NCBI GenBank assembly: GCA_023391625.1
Contig: JAEWAN010000034.1
Span: forward strand, 806,001 to 870,000
Direction: 5' to 3'
Length of the DNA: 64,000 bases
Source: Bacteroidota bacterium
GTDB lineage: Bacteria; Bacteroidota; Bacteroidia; Bacteroidales; Paludibacteraceae
Positions 16,952 through 25,955 of the stretch are shown in pieces. The notes beneath the pieces were generated by a model. The model was not told the origin of the DNA, did no database searches, and worked only from the letters and a program-made list of their open reading frames with translations. A program made the translations under genes and the position numbers. Numbering within the stretch: position 1 is the first letter of the stretch; each line of letters opens with the position of its first letter.

Positions 16952-17728
16952 ATGAAAAAACTTATTTATACTTTATTTATCCTCGGAGTATCTATTGCCA
17001 GTTTCAACTCCTGTAAAGAAGAGCCTACTCCTCCACAACCTAACCACGGAAGTGTTAGCCTGGATCCAAGTACAGTAGATATAAAATACGGAGAAGAAAA
17101 AGAAATCACTCCGGTATACAGTACTACCGGTACGGCAAAAGATAAATTCTATAACTGGAAAAACAGTAATGATAAAATTATCTCCTACGATATTATAACC
17201 GGAGGAAGAATTAAGGTAAAAGGACTACGTATCGGAGAATCCATTATTACTTACTATGCTGAAGACGGATCTATTTCAGCAGAAAGTAAAGTAAGTGTCA
17301 GCGCCCGTACCACCCTATTGGGCGGAGTCCGTTTCAATCCGGGCGAAAGTAAAACCACGGTAAAAAACCGGGTACAATGGAAACTAAACGAAAGAGAAAG
17401 TTCCGACAATATGCTTGTATATGACGTAAGTATGAGCGATAATAAAATAAAACAGGAAGTGTATTGTTTTGAGAATGACAAACTGTATTCTCTGCTTATC
17501 ATATTAAATGATAAAAAAGAAAACGAAACCGAAGCACATCAATATATTGAAGAGAGATTCGATTATCTGATTACAGCAAAAGACATCTCATATTATGATG
17601 CCGGAAGCAGCCCTGACTTTACAGAAGGCACTGTGGTAGGAATATTCCTTCCAAGTGCCAATCTTCCCAAAGAAGGAATTAGCGGAAAACTGGGAGTACG
17701 TTACACAATGCATACCAACATAAATTAA
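16952..17728 (+). CDS. Surface-type lipoprotein with an Ig-like (BIG2) domain
   Basis: A 258-residue lipoprotein with a signal peptide ending in the lipobox SFNSC, C21 being the lipidated residue. The mature protein begins CKEEP; a K followed by two acidic residues after the cysteine resembles the lipoprotein export signal that sends Bacteroidetes lipoproteins to the cell surface (family knowledge; localisation here is inferred). Residues 34-118 form a BIG2-like bacterial Ig domain (VSLDPSTVDIKYGEEKEI, KVKGLRIGESIITYYAEDG). The C-terminal domain (about 122-258) is not recognised. A hairpin terminator follows. Confidence 0.75.
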   Translation: MKKLIYTLFILGVSIASFNSCKEEPTPPQPNHGSVSLDPSTVDIKYGEEKEITPVYSTTGTAKDKFYNWKNSNDKIISYDIITGGRIKVKGLRIGESIITYYAEDGSISAESKVSVSARTTLLGGVRFNPGESKTTVKNRVQWKLNERESSDNMLVYDVSMSDNKIKQEVYCFENDKLYSLLIILNDKKENETEAHQYIEERFDYLITAKDISYYDAGSSPDFTEGTVVGIFLPSANLPKEGISGKLGVRYTMHTNIN

Positions 17729-17734
17729 AACCAA

Positions 17735-17766
17735 AAGCGGCTTTACCGATATAAGTAAAGCCGCTT
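17735..17766 (+). terminator. Terminator after the lipoprotein gene
   Basis: A 12-bp perfect stem (AAGCGGCTTTAC at 17735-17746 with 17755-17766) and an 8-nt loop lie 7 nt past the stop codon. The downstream T tract is weak, and the hairpin ends 12 nt before the next start codon, so it may only partly separate the two genes. Confidence 0.6.
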
Positions 17767-17777
17767 ATTGTATCTCT

Positions 17778-19031
17778 ATGAATTTTGCGTCACTATACTT
17801 TGATAAATACATACACTACCCCGCCTTCTATCCCGGTACGCCTCATCCTGATACTGATATTATTGTTGTTATTCCCTGCTACAACGACGAGCATATTTTC
17901 CAGACGCTTAACTCTCTGACGGCTGCATTTCCGACAAAACATCATATTGAAATCATTATTGTAGTAAATGACAGCGCTGAGACTCCAGAAGATATTATAA
18001 AGGTCAATAACGATACATTTTCCAAATTACAAGAACTTAGCAGGGAACACCATCCGGAACATATCAGCATACTACCGATACGCATTAAAAATGCACCTAA
18101 AAAACAAGCAGGAGTAGGCCATGCACGCAAAACAGGCATGGACGAAGCCATTTATCATTTTTCCCTGCTTGATCGCCCCCAGGGAATTATCGTTTCACTT
18201 GATGCCGATTGCATAGTCAGTCCGGATTACTTTCTACAAATAGAAAAACATTTTAACTCTACCGACAACAAATCCGGAGCTTATACTCTCCAGTTCCAAC
18301 ATAACTATCAGGATCAATCTATCGACATAAAAGAGAAAAATGCCTGCAGACTATATGAGATATACCTTCGTTATTTTCGCCTGGCTCTAAAAACAACCGG
18401 ATTTCCATACTGTTTTCATACTATCGGTTCTTGTTTTGCCGTTAATGCCCTTGCTTATACCAAAACAGGAGGAATGCCTCAAAGACAGGGAGGAGAAGAT
18501 TTTTATTTTCTACACAAAGCTGCACAGCTTACTACTGTAGGGACAATAAACCGCCTCCTTGTATATCCTTCTCCACGTATATCCGAACGGGTTCCGTTCG
18601 GCACCGGCCCTTCCGTCAAACAAATTGCACATGATGGGAAATATCTCGTTTACAACTTTAACCTGTTCCTGATTCTCAAAAAATTCTTTGAACTATGCAG
18701 CAACTTTTTCCATACACAAGAAATCGAAACGATAAAAATTCCTTCCGAAATAATAAATTTCACCGGCGAAGACAAAATAAAAGAAATCATCCTTGAATGT
18801 AAAAACAACTCTAAAGAAGAAAGTTCTTTTTCAAAAAGGTTTTTCTCCAAGTTCAATGCCCTGTTCATTATCAAATTCTTAAAATCCTTCGATGAAAACA
18901 GCATTTATCCACCCATGGATGTATTAGAAGCTTCTTCGGAGTTGCTAAAAGACTACGGCATTACTCTAAAAAGCCATCATCCCGAAGAAATATATAAACA
19001 TCTGTTTCAACTGGACTTGAAACACATATAA
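17778..19031 (+). CDS. GT2-like glycosyltransferase
   Basis: A 417-residue cytoplasmic protein with a GT-A fold at the N-terminal half: DIIVVIPCYNDEHI near residue 27, VSLDADCIVSPDYF carrying the DxD motif near residue 137, and GGEDFYFLHKAA near residue 235 for the catalytic base region. The C-terminal about 120 residues are charged and helical and not recognised. The long helical tail and AGVGHARKTGMDEA insertion separate it from the GT2 transferases of the large locus. Donor and acceptor are unknown. It lies alone between the lipoprotein gene and recJ. Confidence 0.75.
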   Translation: MNFASLYFDKYIHYPAFYPGTPHPDTDIIVVIPCYNDEHIFQTLNSLTAAFPTKHHIEIIIVVNDSAETPEDIIKVNNDTFSKLQELSREHHPEHISILPIRIKNAPKKQAGVGHARKTGMDEAIYHFSLLDRPQGIIVSLDADCIVSPDYFLQIEKHFNSTDNKSGAYTLQFQHNYQDQSIDIKEKNACRLYEIYLRYFRLALKTTGFPYCFHTIGSCFAVNALAYTKTGGMPQRQGGEDFYFLHKAAQLTTVGTINRLLVYPSPRISERVPFGTGPSVKQIAHDGKYLVYNFNLFLILKKFFELCSNFFHTQEIETIKIPSEIINFTGEDKIKEIILECKNNSKEESSFSKRFFSKFNALFIIKFLKSFDENSIYPPMDVLEASSELLKDYGITLKSHHPEEIYKHLFQLDLKHI

Positions 19032-19084
19032 TATCCCCTTTCATTTTCCTGACATCGCACATCTTTTAAAATAAAAAATGCACC

Positions 19085-19115
19085 TTGCCTTTTCTGGATT
19101 TTTTTGCTAACTTTA
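19085..19115 (+). promoter_or_regulatory. Probable recJ promoter
   Basis: TTG at 19085-19087, a 20-nt spacer and TAACTTTA at 19108-19115 approximate the Bacteroides -33/-7 pair. The implied recJ leader is about 118 nt; no hairpin is obvious in it. Confidence 0.4.
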
Positions 19116-19239
19116 CCGAACGCTACGGAATAGTTATAGCCTTTTCATAACCATTATTTAAAGCGTTATGAAACAAAATGTTTGAACAGATTACGGATGA
19201 TTTATAACTAAGCGCTAAAGAGGGAAAAAACATTCAACA

Positions 19240-20967
19240 ATGATAAATAAATGGATTTATAACCAACTAACACCAGAACAGGAAGAACAACAAAAAAAAT
19301 TAAGTAATGATTTAAGTATTAGTCCGGTATTGGCACAACTGCTAATACAAAGAGATATAACGACCTACGAAGAAGCGCGTCGCTTTTTCCGTCCTGATCT
19401 TTCTGATCTTCATGATCCTTTTCTTATGGCCGATATGGATAAAGCCGTGGAGCGGCTTACAATGGCCATGCAACAAAATGAAAGGATTCTTGTATACGGT
19501 GATTATGATGTAGATGGTACTACATCGGTAGCATTAGTTTATAAATTTTTAAAACAGTTCATCAGCAACGTTGATTTCTATATTCCGGACCGTTATACGG
19601 AAGGTTACGGAGTATCTATCCGTGGAATAGAATATGCTGCGGAAAGGAATGTTACTCTCATTATTTCACTGGATTGTGGGATAAAAGCTGTTGAAAAAGT
19701 AAAATATGCCAGTGAACTGGGAATTGATTTCATTATATGCGATCACCATACTCCCGACAAAACACTACCTCCGGCTGTTGCAGTGCTGGATCCCAAAAGA
19801 AAAGACTGCAATTACCCATACAAACATTTATCCGGCTGCGGAGTTGGCTTTAAATTAATTCAGGCATTCGCGCAAATAAACAATGTCAGCTTTCCCGAAT
19901 TAATACCTTTGCTTGACCTAGTGGCTCTAAGCATAGCCTCTGATATAGTACCCATCACCGGAGAAAACCGAATACTGGCATATTACGGACTGAAACAACT
20001 TAACACAAACCCAAGTGTAGGTGTTAAGGGAATTATCGACGTATGCGGATTAAGCGACAAAGAAATAACAATCAGTGACATCGTATTCAAAATCGGCCCT
20101 CGTATCAATGCATCCGGACGAATGAAATTAGCCTCGGAAGCTGTGCAATTATTAGTGTCCAGGGATTACAATTTTGCTAAAGAAAAAAGTGAAACTATCA
20201 ATGAATACAATAACGACCGCAAAGGGCTGGACAAAAACATTACAGACGAAGCGATTTCTTTAATCAGTTCCGACAAGGAATTAAAAGAACGAAAATCAAT
20301 AGTCCTGTACAATCCGGACTGGCATAAAGGCGTTATAGGAATTGTGGCTTCACGCCTTTCCGAAGAGTATTACCGCCCGGCTATAGTATTGACTAAATCA
20401 AACGGTATAGCCTCCGGATCTGCACGTTCGGTTCCGGGATTCGACCTGTATAAAGCCATAGATTCATGTCGCGATTTATTGGAGAATTTTGGGGGACATA
20501 TGTATGCGGCAGGCCTATCGATCAAAGAAGAAAATATCCCTGCTTTTACAGTACGGTTTGAAAAATACGTAGCAGAAAACATACTGGAGGAACAAACCTA
20601 CCCTCAAATAGATATTGACGCAATTCTGGAATTTAAAGATATTACGCCCAAATTTTTCCGCGTGTTAAAACAGTTCGGCCCATTTGGGCCCGGTAATATG
20701 AAACCGATCTTTGCCTCTAAAAAGGTATTTGACTATGGAACCAGCCGCTTGGTAGGCAAAGACCAGGAACATATTAAAATGGAACTGATAGATTCCAGTT
20801 CGGAAAACGTAATGAATGGTATTGCTTTCGGAATGCATGAATACAATGACCACCTGAAAGCCCTGAATCCACTGGACATATGTTATACCATTGAAGAAAA
20901 TTATTTCAATGGGAACACGAATATACAGTTAATGATACGGGATATCAAAATAGACGAAATCAAATAA
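19240..20967 (+). CDS. recJ: Single-strand-specific exonuclease RecJ
   Basis: A 5'-3' single-strand DNA exonuclease for RecF-pathway recombination and mismatch repair. The 575-residue protein has the DHH phosphoesterase core, with DYDVDG at 88-93 and the signature DHH at 168-170, the KIGPRINASGRM motif, and a DHHA1 domain with GGHMYAAG, followed by the C-terminal OB fold. The length and motif order match RecJ. folK follows 10 nt downstream on the same strand, a likely operon. Confidence 0.95.
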   Translation: MINKWIYNQLTPEQEEQQKKLSNDLSISPVLAQLLIQRDITTYEEARRFFRPDLSDLHDPFLMADMDKAVERLTMAMQQNERILVYGDYDVDGTTSVALVYKFLKQFISNVDFYIPDRYTEGYGVSIRGIEYAAERNVTLIISLDCGIKAVEKVKYASELGIDFIICDHHTPDKTLPPAVAVLDPKRKDCNYPYKHLSGCGVGFKLIQAFAQINNVSFPELIPLLDLVALSIASDIVPITGENRILAYYGLKQLNTNPSVGVKGIIDVCGLSDKEITISDIVFKIGPRINASGRMKLASEAVQLLVSRDYNFAKEKSETINEYNNDRKGLDKNITDEAISLISSDKELKERKSIVLYNPDWHKGVIGIVASRLSEEYYRPAIVLTKSNGIASGSARSVPGFDLYKAIDSCRDLLENFGGHMYAAGLSIKEENIPAFTVRFEKYVAENILEEQTYPQIDIDAILEFKDITPKFFRVLKQFGPFGPGNMKPIFASKKVFDYGTSRLVGKDQEHIKMELIDSSSENVMNGIAFGMHEYNDHLKALNPLDICYTIEENYFNGNTNIQLMIRDIKIDEIK

Positions 20968-20977
20968 CAGGTTAGGA

Positions 20978-21454
20978 ATGGCAATCGTTTTTTTAGGCTT
21001 AGGCAGTAACCTGGGAAACAAGGAACTGAATATAAAAAAGGCATTGGAGCTTATTGAACAAAAAGCCGGAGCATTAAAAACAGTTTCGTCATTTTATCAT
21101 TCCAAAGCCTGGGGATATATTTCCGAGAATGAATTTGTAAACATTGTGGCGGAAGTAGAATCGACACTCACCCCCACCGAGTTATTAAATATACTAAAAC
21201 AGATAGAAAAAGAGCTGGGCAGGGCAACCAAAACGATTTTCGGATATGAAGACAGGGTGATAGATATTGACATATTGTTCTACGATAACTTAATTTTAAA
21301 TACTCCCGAACTAAAAATCCCGCATCCCCTGCTGGGGAAACGGGATTTTGTTCTTTATCCGTTGGCTGAAATTGCTCCGGACTTTATACATCCGGTATTA
21401 AATCAGAGCTCAGAATGGCTTAAAAACAAATTATCACATCAGGCTAATGATTAG
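20978..21454 (+). CDS. folK: 6-hydroxymethyl-7,8-dihydropterin pyrophosphokinase
   Basis: Transfers pyrophosphate from ATP to 6-hydroxymethyl-dihydropterin in folate synthesis. The 158-residue protein carries all HPPK hallmarks: LGSNLGN at the N-terminus, SSFYHSKAWGY and NEFVNIVAEVE, the catalytic DRVIDIDILFYDN segment with the metal-binding aspartates, and the IPHPLLGKRDFVLYPLAEIAP stretch. It is probably cotranscribed with recJ. The stop codon overlaps by 4 nt the end of the convergent DUF2007 gene. Confidence 0.95.
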   Translation: MAIVFLGLGSNLGNKELNIKKALELIEQKAGALKTVSSFYHSKAWGYISENEFVNIVAEVESTLTPTELLNILKQIEKELGRATKTIFGYEDRVIDIDILFYDNLILNTPELKIPHPLLGKRDFVLYPLAEIAPDFIHPVLNQSSEWLKNKLSHQAND

Positions 21455-21687
21455 AACTGATTATCTGCCGAATGATAATCATTCAATATTTTCAACCCTT
21501 TTTCATAATCCTTTTCAAACACATATATCTTAAGCCCGTCGTTTATATCCTTAAACATCGGATACAATTCCACGACCTGTTCATTTCCGACAAAACACTC
21601 TATTCCATTCGTCCGAAGGACTTCTTTATCCAGATTTGCGGCGACCATGTTTTCATAATCTTTTAACGCAACTACTTTGTCTTCCAT
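21451..21687 (-). CDS. DUF2007 domain protein
   Basis: A 78-residue protein matching the DUF2007 (putative signal-transducing, PII-like fold) family. KDYENMVAANLDKEVLRTNGIECFV resembles the usual beta-alpha opening with an EA-LKs-LeaeGI-c pattern, and the C-terminal IYVFEKDYEKGLKIL strand-helix is also typical. Function is unknown. It converges on folK with a 4-nt overlap and lies between the housekeeping region and the end of the large polysaccharide locus. Confidence 0.75.
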   Translation of the reverse strand: MEDKVVALKDYENMVAANLDKEVLRTNGIECFVGNEQVVELYPMFKDINDGLKIYVFEKDYEKGLKILNDYHSADNQF

Positions 21688-21872
21688 AACTACTTTATTT
21701 AATGGTTTTACCTTGTAAATATAATGACTTATTTTGATTTTATACTGAAAAAGGACAAATTTTTTAACATATTCTTTCCTTTAATTACAGGTATTTCATT
21801 GCATCAATCATAAGATACTAATCAACCGCCCAACCACAGGAATAATCCCAGACTTAAAATCAAACAAAGTTT

Positions 21873-22781
21873 TTATTTACTCACAAAATCCTTCATTGTA
21901 AGAAACGAATATCCCTGTTTGCCAAAAAAGCGAATTTCTTTTTCCAACAAATCCCTGGCTGGCAAACCCAGGTTTCTCCTTTTCAAGTGACTCCGCAAAA
22001 CATCTGACAATAAGTAACTGATATAATTATCTGAACGTTTCTGAACCGCGACATTCAAATTGTCTTCCTCTATCAGCTCATTAGGATGAATCAGAAAATT
22101 GACAGCCTTTACCCCATTCCTCGTTTCCCGATACAAAAAATAACGGGTTATACGATTCAGCATAGGAGATATCCTCATCATCGTACCAATATAAGGCAAT
22201 ACAAACGAAGACACGGGAACTTCTGTAATAGAAGCATTTCCCTGCCGCGCCAAGTTGGTTTGCGACGTATGATATGAAATTCGGGGAGCCCGGAACCAAC
22301 TCATTTTATTCTTTGCTCCTAAAGTCATAAACATATCAAAACGCTGTGGAGCCACTGAACTGTCTATCTTAAAACCGGTTTCTTCCAAAGCTCTCGGAGT
22401 AAACTCATTCACACGTAAAGCCGGAGCACGAAACGAAACGACCTCTTCCCCGGCAATATCTTCCAGAATTTTCTTAGCCCTTGACAGATGGTCTATCTGT
22501 TCTTCCAAAGTAAGTACATCAAAGGCTTTATCATGTTCATGCGTCAATCCGTGACATGCCACCTCATGTCCATAAGGTTGCACCATGCGGACAATGTCCG
22601 GATATTGTTCAGCAAAATCAGCAATAAAAAAGAATGTCGCCTTTACATCATATTTTGCATACAAATCAAGCAAACGAGGCATACCTTCCTTCCAAACTTT
22701 CACTCCGGTCTCCTGGCGTAAACCTCCGTTCAGAATGGAAGTTGTCTCAACATCATTCGTAAACAGACAAACTCTATCCAT
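21873..22781 (-). CDS. Polysaccharide deacetylase (NodB domain)
   Basis: A 302-residue carbohydrate esterase-4-like protein, predicted to remove N- or O-acetyl groups from a glycan. The NodB motifs are visible: TNDVETTS at 8-15 with the catalytic D10, the metal-binding HGLTHEHD with H77 and H81, and FRAPALRVNE downstream. There is no signal peptide, and the short-chain architecture resembles deacetylases of exopolysaccharide loci (DUF3473-type). It is the last gene of the 42-kb minus-strand locus, 15 nt after the FabH-like gene. No clear terminator was seen in the 185 nt beyond. Confidence 0.82.
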   Translation of the reverse strand: MDRVCLFTNDVETTSILNGGLRQETGVKVWKEGMPRLLDLYAKYDVKATFFFIADFAEQYPDIVRMVQPYGHEVACHGLTHEHDKAFDVLTLEEQIDHLSRAKKILEDIAGEEVVSFRAPALRVNEFTPRALEETGFKIDSSVAPQRFDMFMTLGAKNKMSWFRAPRISYHTSQTNLARQGNASITEVPVSSFVLPYIGTMMRISPMLNRITRYFLYRETRNGVKAVNFLIHPNELIEEDNLNVAVQKRSDNYISYLLSDVLRSHLKRRNLGLPARDLLEKEIRFFGKQGYSFLTMKDFVSK

Positions 22782-22796
22782 CTATCAGCACCTTTA

Positions 22797-23792
22797 TTAT
22801 GACCATTTTATAATTGCAGCTCCATAAGTCCATCCACTGCCTACGGCAGCAAAAAGAACAATATCCCCTTTTTTCAACTTTCCGGCTTTCTTCACTTCAT
22901 CCAACAGAATAGGAATCGTTCCGCCAGACGTATTAGCATACTTATCCATATTGGTCATAACCTTTTCAAACGGCAACCCTATCAGCTCTGCCGTTTTCTT
23001 CAATATCCGTATGCTCGGTTGATGAGGTATCATGATATCAATATCGTCTATTGTCAATCCGGTATCTTCCAAGACCTGATTAATTGCTTTAGGCAAAGCG
23101 AATGTAGCAGAATTAAAGACAGCCTTCCCGTTCATCTGGAAATACTGCTGATCCATATTTTCCGCACTAAGAGGTATTTCTGACCCTCCTCCCGGAATTG
23201 TAAATCCAAGCATATTCTCGCTTGTATCCGTATATAAACGATAAGCTAAAAAACCTTCTGTTACATTGGCCGACGTAACCACCACAGCACCAGCTCCATC
23301 TCCAAAGAATATGGAATCTCGCCGGGTCCAGTCCGTAATCCGGGAAAAAGTATCCGCACCAATCACCAGGACATTATTATATACCCCAGAAGCTATGTAC
23401 TGAGTAGCAACGGACATTCCAAAAAGAAATCCGCTACAAACAGCCGTCAAATCAAAAGCGGCGGCATTATATGCCTTTAATTTATGCTGTACGAAAACCG
23501 CCGTAGAAGGCGCTTTCCTATCAGGTGTAGAAGTAGCTACGATAATAAGTTCTATATCTTCGTTTTTAAGCCCGGCGTCATCAATAGCCCGTTGTCCGGC
23601 AAGAGCAGCCAAATCGCTGGTAGCTTGATATTCCGATGCAATACGTCTCTCCTTAATACCTACATTTTCATACACCCACTGAGCATTAGTAGGTGCAATT
23701 GTTTCCAAATACTCATTCGTATAAACCGTATCCGGCACATACGAACCAGTACCCAATATTTTTACATTACGCACAAGTTGTTTCATACACAC
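22797..23792 (-). CDS. FabH-like 3-oxoacyl-ACP synthase III
   Basis: A thiolase-fold condensing enzyme of 331 residues with the full KAS III triad: C119 in TAVCSGF, H257 in IPHQPS and N287 in YANTSGG. In primary metabolism FabH joins acetyl-CoA to malonyl-ACP. Here the gene sits inside a polysaccharide operon between an acyltransferase and a deacetylase gene, 5-15 nt from each, and not with fab genes, so a dedicated role in making an acyl substituent or a specialised acyl precursor is more likely than housekeeping; this is inference. An ATG two codons in (MKQLV) is an alternative start. Confidence 0.85.
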   Translation of the reverse strand: MCMKQLVRNVKILGTGSYVPDTVYTNEYLETIAPTNAQWVYENVGIKERRIASEYQATSDLAALAGQRAIDDAGLKNEDIELIIVATSTPDRKAPSTAVFVQHKLKAYNAAAFDLTAVCSGFLFGMSVATQYIASGVYNNVLVIGADTFSRITDWTRRDSIFFGDGAGAVVVTSANVTEGFLAYRLYTDTSENMLGFTIPGGGSEIPLSAENMDQQYFQMNGKAVFNSATFALPKAINQVLEDTGLTIDDIDIMIPHQPSIRILKKTAELIGLPFEKVMTNMDKYANTSGGTIPILLDEVKKAGKLKKGDIVLFAAVGSGWTYGAAIIKWS

Positions 23793-23796
23793 TAAT

Positions 23797-24387
23797 TTAT
23801 TTTTTATACCCTACGGGCACACCATTTTCCATTTCAAATTCTTTTATTACCCTGGCAGGCACACCACCCACAAAGGTATTAGGAGGAACATCTTTTGTCA
23901 CAACAGAACCGGAAGCTACAATAGCCCCCTCTCCTACCGTAACCCCTGGCAACACTGTAACTCCAATAGCTATCCAGGCATTTTTCTTTATAATAACAGG
24001 AGCCAAAAAGGCTTCAGACAAATGTTTATGATATTCAAGCGGTTTATTATGAGTCAAAATAAAATTCTGACCTGCCAGGGAAACCCCGTCTTCTATAATC
24101 ACAAAATTAGGATAAACATCATCTATCGTAACCTGAGGCCCTATATGCACATTCTTACCTATCTTCACCCCACGCCATCTATGCAGCTTTACACGAAGCC
24201 CGCTATAAGGTACAATTCTTGAAGTTACTTGCCAGACATGATCCATAAAACGTCGGTAAAGAAACCGGGGCATGGCCATAAAGCCCTTATAACCATGTTC
24301 TTCTGCCGTACATTTCCAGGCCTGATAGAAGCTACGCTCCACATGGTTAGGAAGCGGTTGACGTTTTAATGGTAAGTAATCTTTCAT
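23797..24387 (-). CDS. Hexapeptide-repeat O-acyltransferase
   Basis: A 196-residue left-handed beta-helix protein. The repeats run from about residue 72 to 178 (VKIGKNVHIGPQVTI, VTVLPGVTVGEGAIVASGSVV), ending in VPPNTFVGGVPARVIKEF, the signature of the NodL/maltose-acetyltransferase-like branch. It probably transfers an acetyl or other acyl group to a sugar hydroxyl. It is 4 nt from the FabH-like gene, so it could use that pathway's product. The N-terminal 70 residues are helical and less conserved. Confidence 0.82.
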   Translation of the reverse strand: MKDYLPLKRQPLPNHVERSFYQAWKCTAEEHGYKGFMAMPRFLYRRFMDHVWQVTSRIVPYSGLRVKLHRWRGVKIGKNVHIGPQVTIDDVYPNFVIIEDGVSLAGQNFILTHNKPLEYHKHLSEAFLAPVIIKKNAWIAIGVTVLPGVTVGEGAIVASGSVVTKDVPPNTFVGGVPARVIKEFEMENGVPVGYKK

Positions 24388-24427
24388 ATTTTCAATTTAT
24401 CTCCGTAACACACACATAAGTAAGGAG

Positions 24428-25138
24428 TCAGACAAGCCCTCCGTTCAAATCAAGCGAAGAACCGTTTACATAATCAGCCCTTACCAAAAACAAGACTGCA
24501 TTGTAAATATTCTCCGGATCACCTAACTCATGGTTAGGTATCTGTTCTTTTATTTCAGTAAGTATATGCTCCGGCACATCACACAAAGTCATACCCGCAT
24601 TATAATATCCCAGATTCAAATTATTAATCGTGATATTCTTCTTTGCATTTTCTGCCGCAATACTCTTAGCCATACCCCAAAGAGCCGATTTAGAAGCTGC
24701 ATAAGCACTTGTTCCCGGAACTCCTTTCTGGGCTAGAACTGAAGACAGATTAATAATACGTCCGAAGCCTTTCTCATACATTTGCGGCAACACCGCATTG
24801 ATAACCCGAAACGTACCAACCAGATTAACATCTATCAGGTTTTTCCACTTCTCAACCTCAGCTTTCCGTGCCAGCACATTATAATTAACACTTGCACAAT
24901 TAATCAATACAACCTGATCATCACTTGTTACAACCTCAGAAATCCAGTTCCGCACTTGTACGTCACAAGCAATATCAACCTGCTGATAAAAGGACGCTAA
25001 TTCTTCCGGAGGGCATGTAGAACTATATGTTCCGCAAACCGTACACCCGGCTTGTTTCAATTTACGCAATAGAAACAAACCGATTCCCCGGGAGGCGCCA
25101 GTTATTAAAAACTTCAGTTGTTTAATATCTTGTTCCAT
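24428..25138 (-). CDS. SDR family 3-oxoacyl-ACP reductase-like protein
   Basis: A 236-residue short-chain dehydrogenase with the NADP-binding TGASRGIG motif at 13-20 and a catalytic Ser-Tyr-Lys triad (S133, Y146, K150 in SAYAASK). The overall shape is FabG-like, and the C-terminal GSSLDLNGGL matches that group. Together with the FabH-like gene two positions downstream it could reduce a beta-keto acyl-ACP intermediate. A sugar-nucleotide reductase role cannot be excluded. It starts 7 nt after the deacetylase-like gene at 25146-25955. Confidence 0.8.
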   Translation of the reverse strand: MEQDIKQLKFLITGASRGIGLFLLRKLKQAGCTVCGTYSSTCPPEELASFYQQVDIACDVQVRNWISEVVTSDDQVVLINCASVNYNVLARKAEVEKWKNLIDVNLVGTFRVINAVLPQMYEKGFGRIINLSSVLAQKGVPGTSAYAASKSALWGMAKSIAAENAKKNITINNLNLGYYNAGMTLCDVPEHILTEIKEQIPNHELGDPENIYNAVLFLVRADYVNGSSLDLNGGLV

Positions 25139-25145
25139 ACAATTA

Positions 25146-25955
25146 TCATTTTATTTTCCAATACAAATCAACCAGCTTCTTATAGATATTCCGGATCATA
25201 CGATGATTTCCGGACATACGTTTTACCTTATTACGAATCTGTTCCCTGATAAAAATGCAAGCCCATAAAAAGACATTATTTGTCCATAAAGTATGTGCCG
25301 ATACCATTGCTTTTTCCGGAAACCTATCGGCTCTAAGGGCCAAAACAATATCCCGGGTATGATGATATCTATTTTCAAAAGACATTTGCACTACATCCCG
25401 TATAGCAGAACGAAAACCATCCCAACAATAACCGGTATCTGAAATATAATATATTTCATTAAAGTTGATAGAAAGATAGGGTTCACCAATTAGCCCTTCC
25501 AACCTGAAATCATACTTTTTCCACAAATCCCGGTTATCATAAACCGATGTGGAGCTTCCATGCATCGAAACTGTTTTTACCGGATAAAACGTACGGAAAT
25601 GTGCCAAATTCCGACGAAAAGACACGATAGCTTTCTCGTAATCTCCTTCTGCCGTGGCCAGGTCTTCATAATGATATCCTATCTCATGTCCCCAATCTGC
25701 AATTTTTTTTATAATCACAGGATCATCGCTTTGCCTGACAATACGAAAATTATAAGTAGCCCTGATACCAAGCTGATTTTCCAATAAAGCCATATAAAGA
25801 GCATTTTTTGCCATTTCATCAACATCATGGCGCAAAATAATATACTTTCCTTCAGCCTTTCCCAAACACCAGTCTTCAAACGTAAAAAAAGAATAACCGG
25901 CTCCCAGAAATTCCGACAACAACTCCTTATATAGATTTAATGTAAAATCCCTCAT
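25146..25955 (-). CDS. Polysaccharide deacetylase-like protein
   Basis: A 269-residue NodB-fold protein. LRHDVDEMAKNAL (residues 41-53, D44 and D46) and WGHEIGYHYEDL (H90, H95) match the catalytic and metal-binding blocks seen in deacetylases of bacterial polysaccharide loci, and SMHGSSTS supplies a third block. The usual HxxxH pattern is replaced by HEIGYH, so it belongs to a divergent branch whose deacetylase activity is unproven. It overlaps the WbpI-like gene by an ATGA junction. Confidence 0.72.
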   Translation of the reverse strand: MRDFTLNLYKELLSEFLGAGYSFFTFEDWCLGKAEGKYIILRHDVDEMAKNALYMALLENQLGIRATYNFRIVRQSDDPVIIKKIADWGHEIGYHYEDLATAEGDYEKAIVSFRRNLAHFRTFYPVKTVSMHGSSTSVYDNRDLWKKYDFRLEGLIGEPYLSINFNEIYYISDTGYCWDGFRSAIRDVVQMSFENRYHHTRDIVLALRADRFPEKAMVSAHTLWTNNVFLWACIFIREQIRNKVKRMSGNHRMIRNIYKKLVDLYWKIK

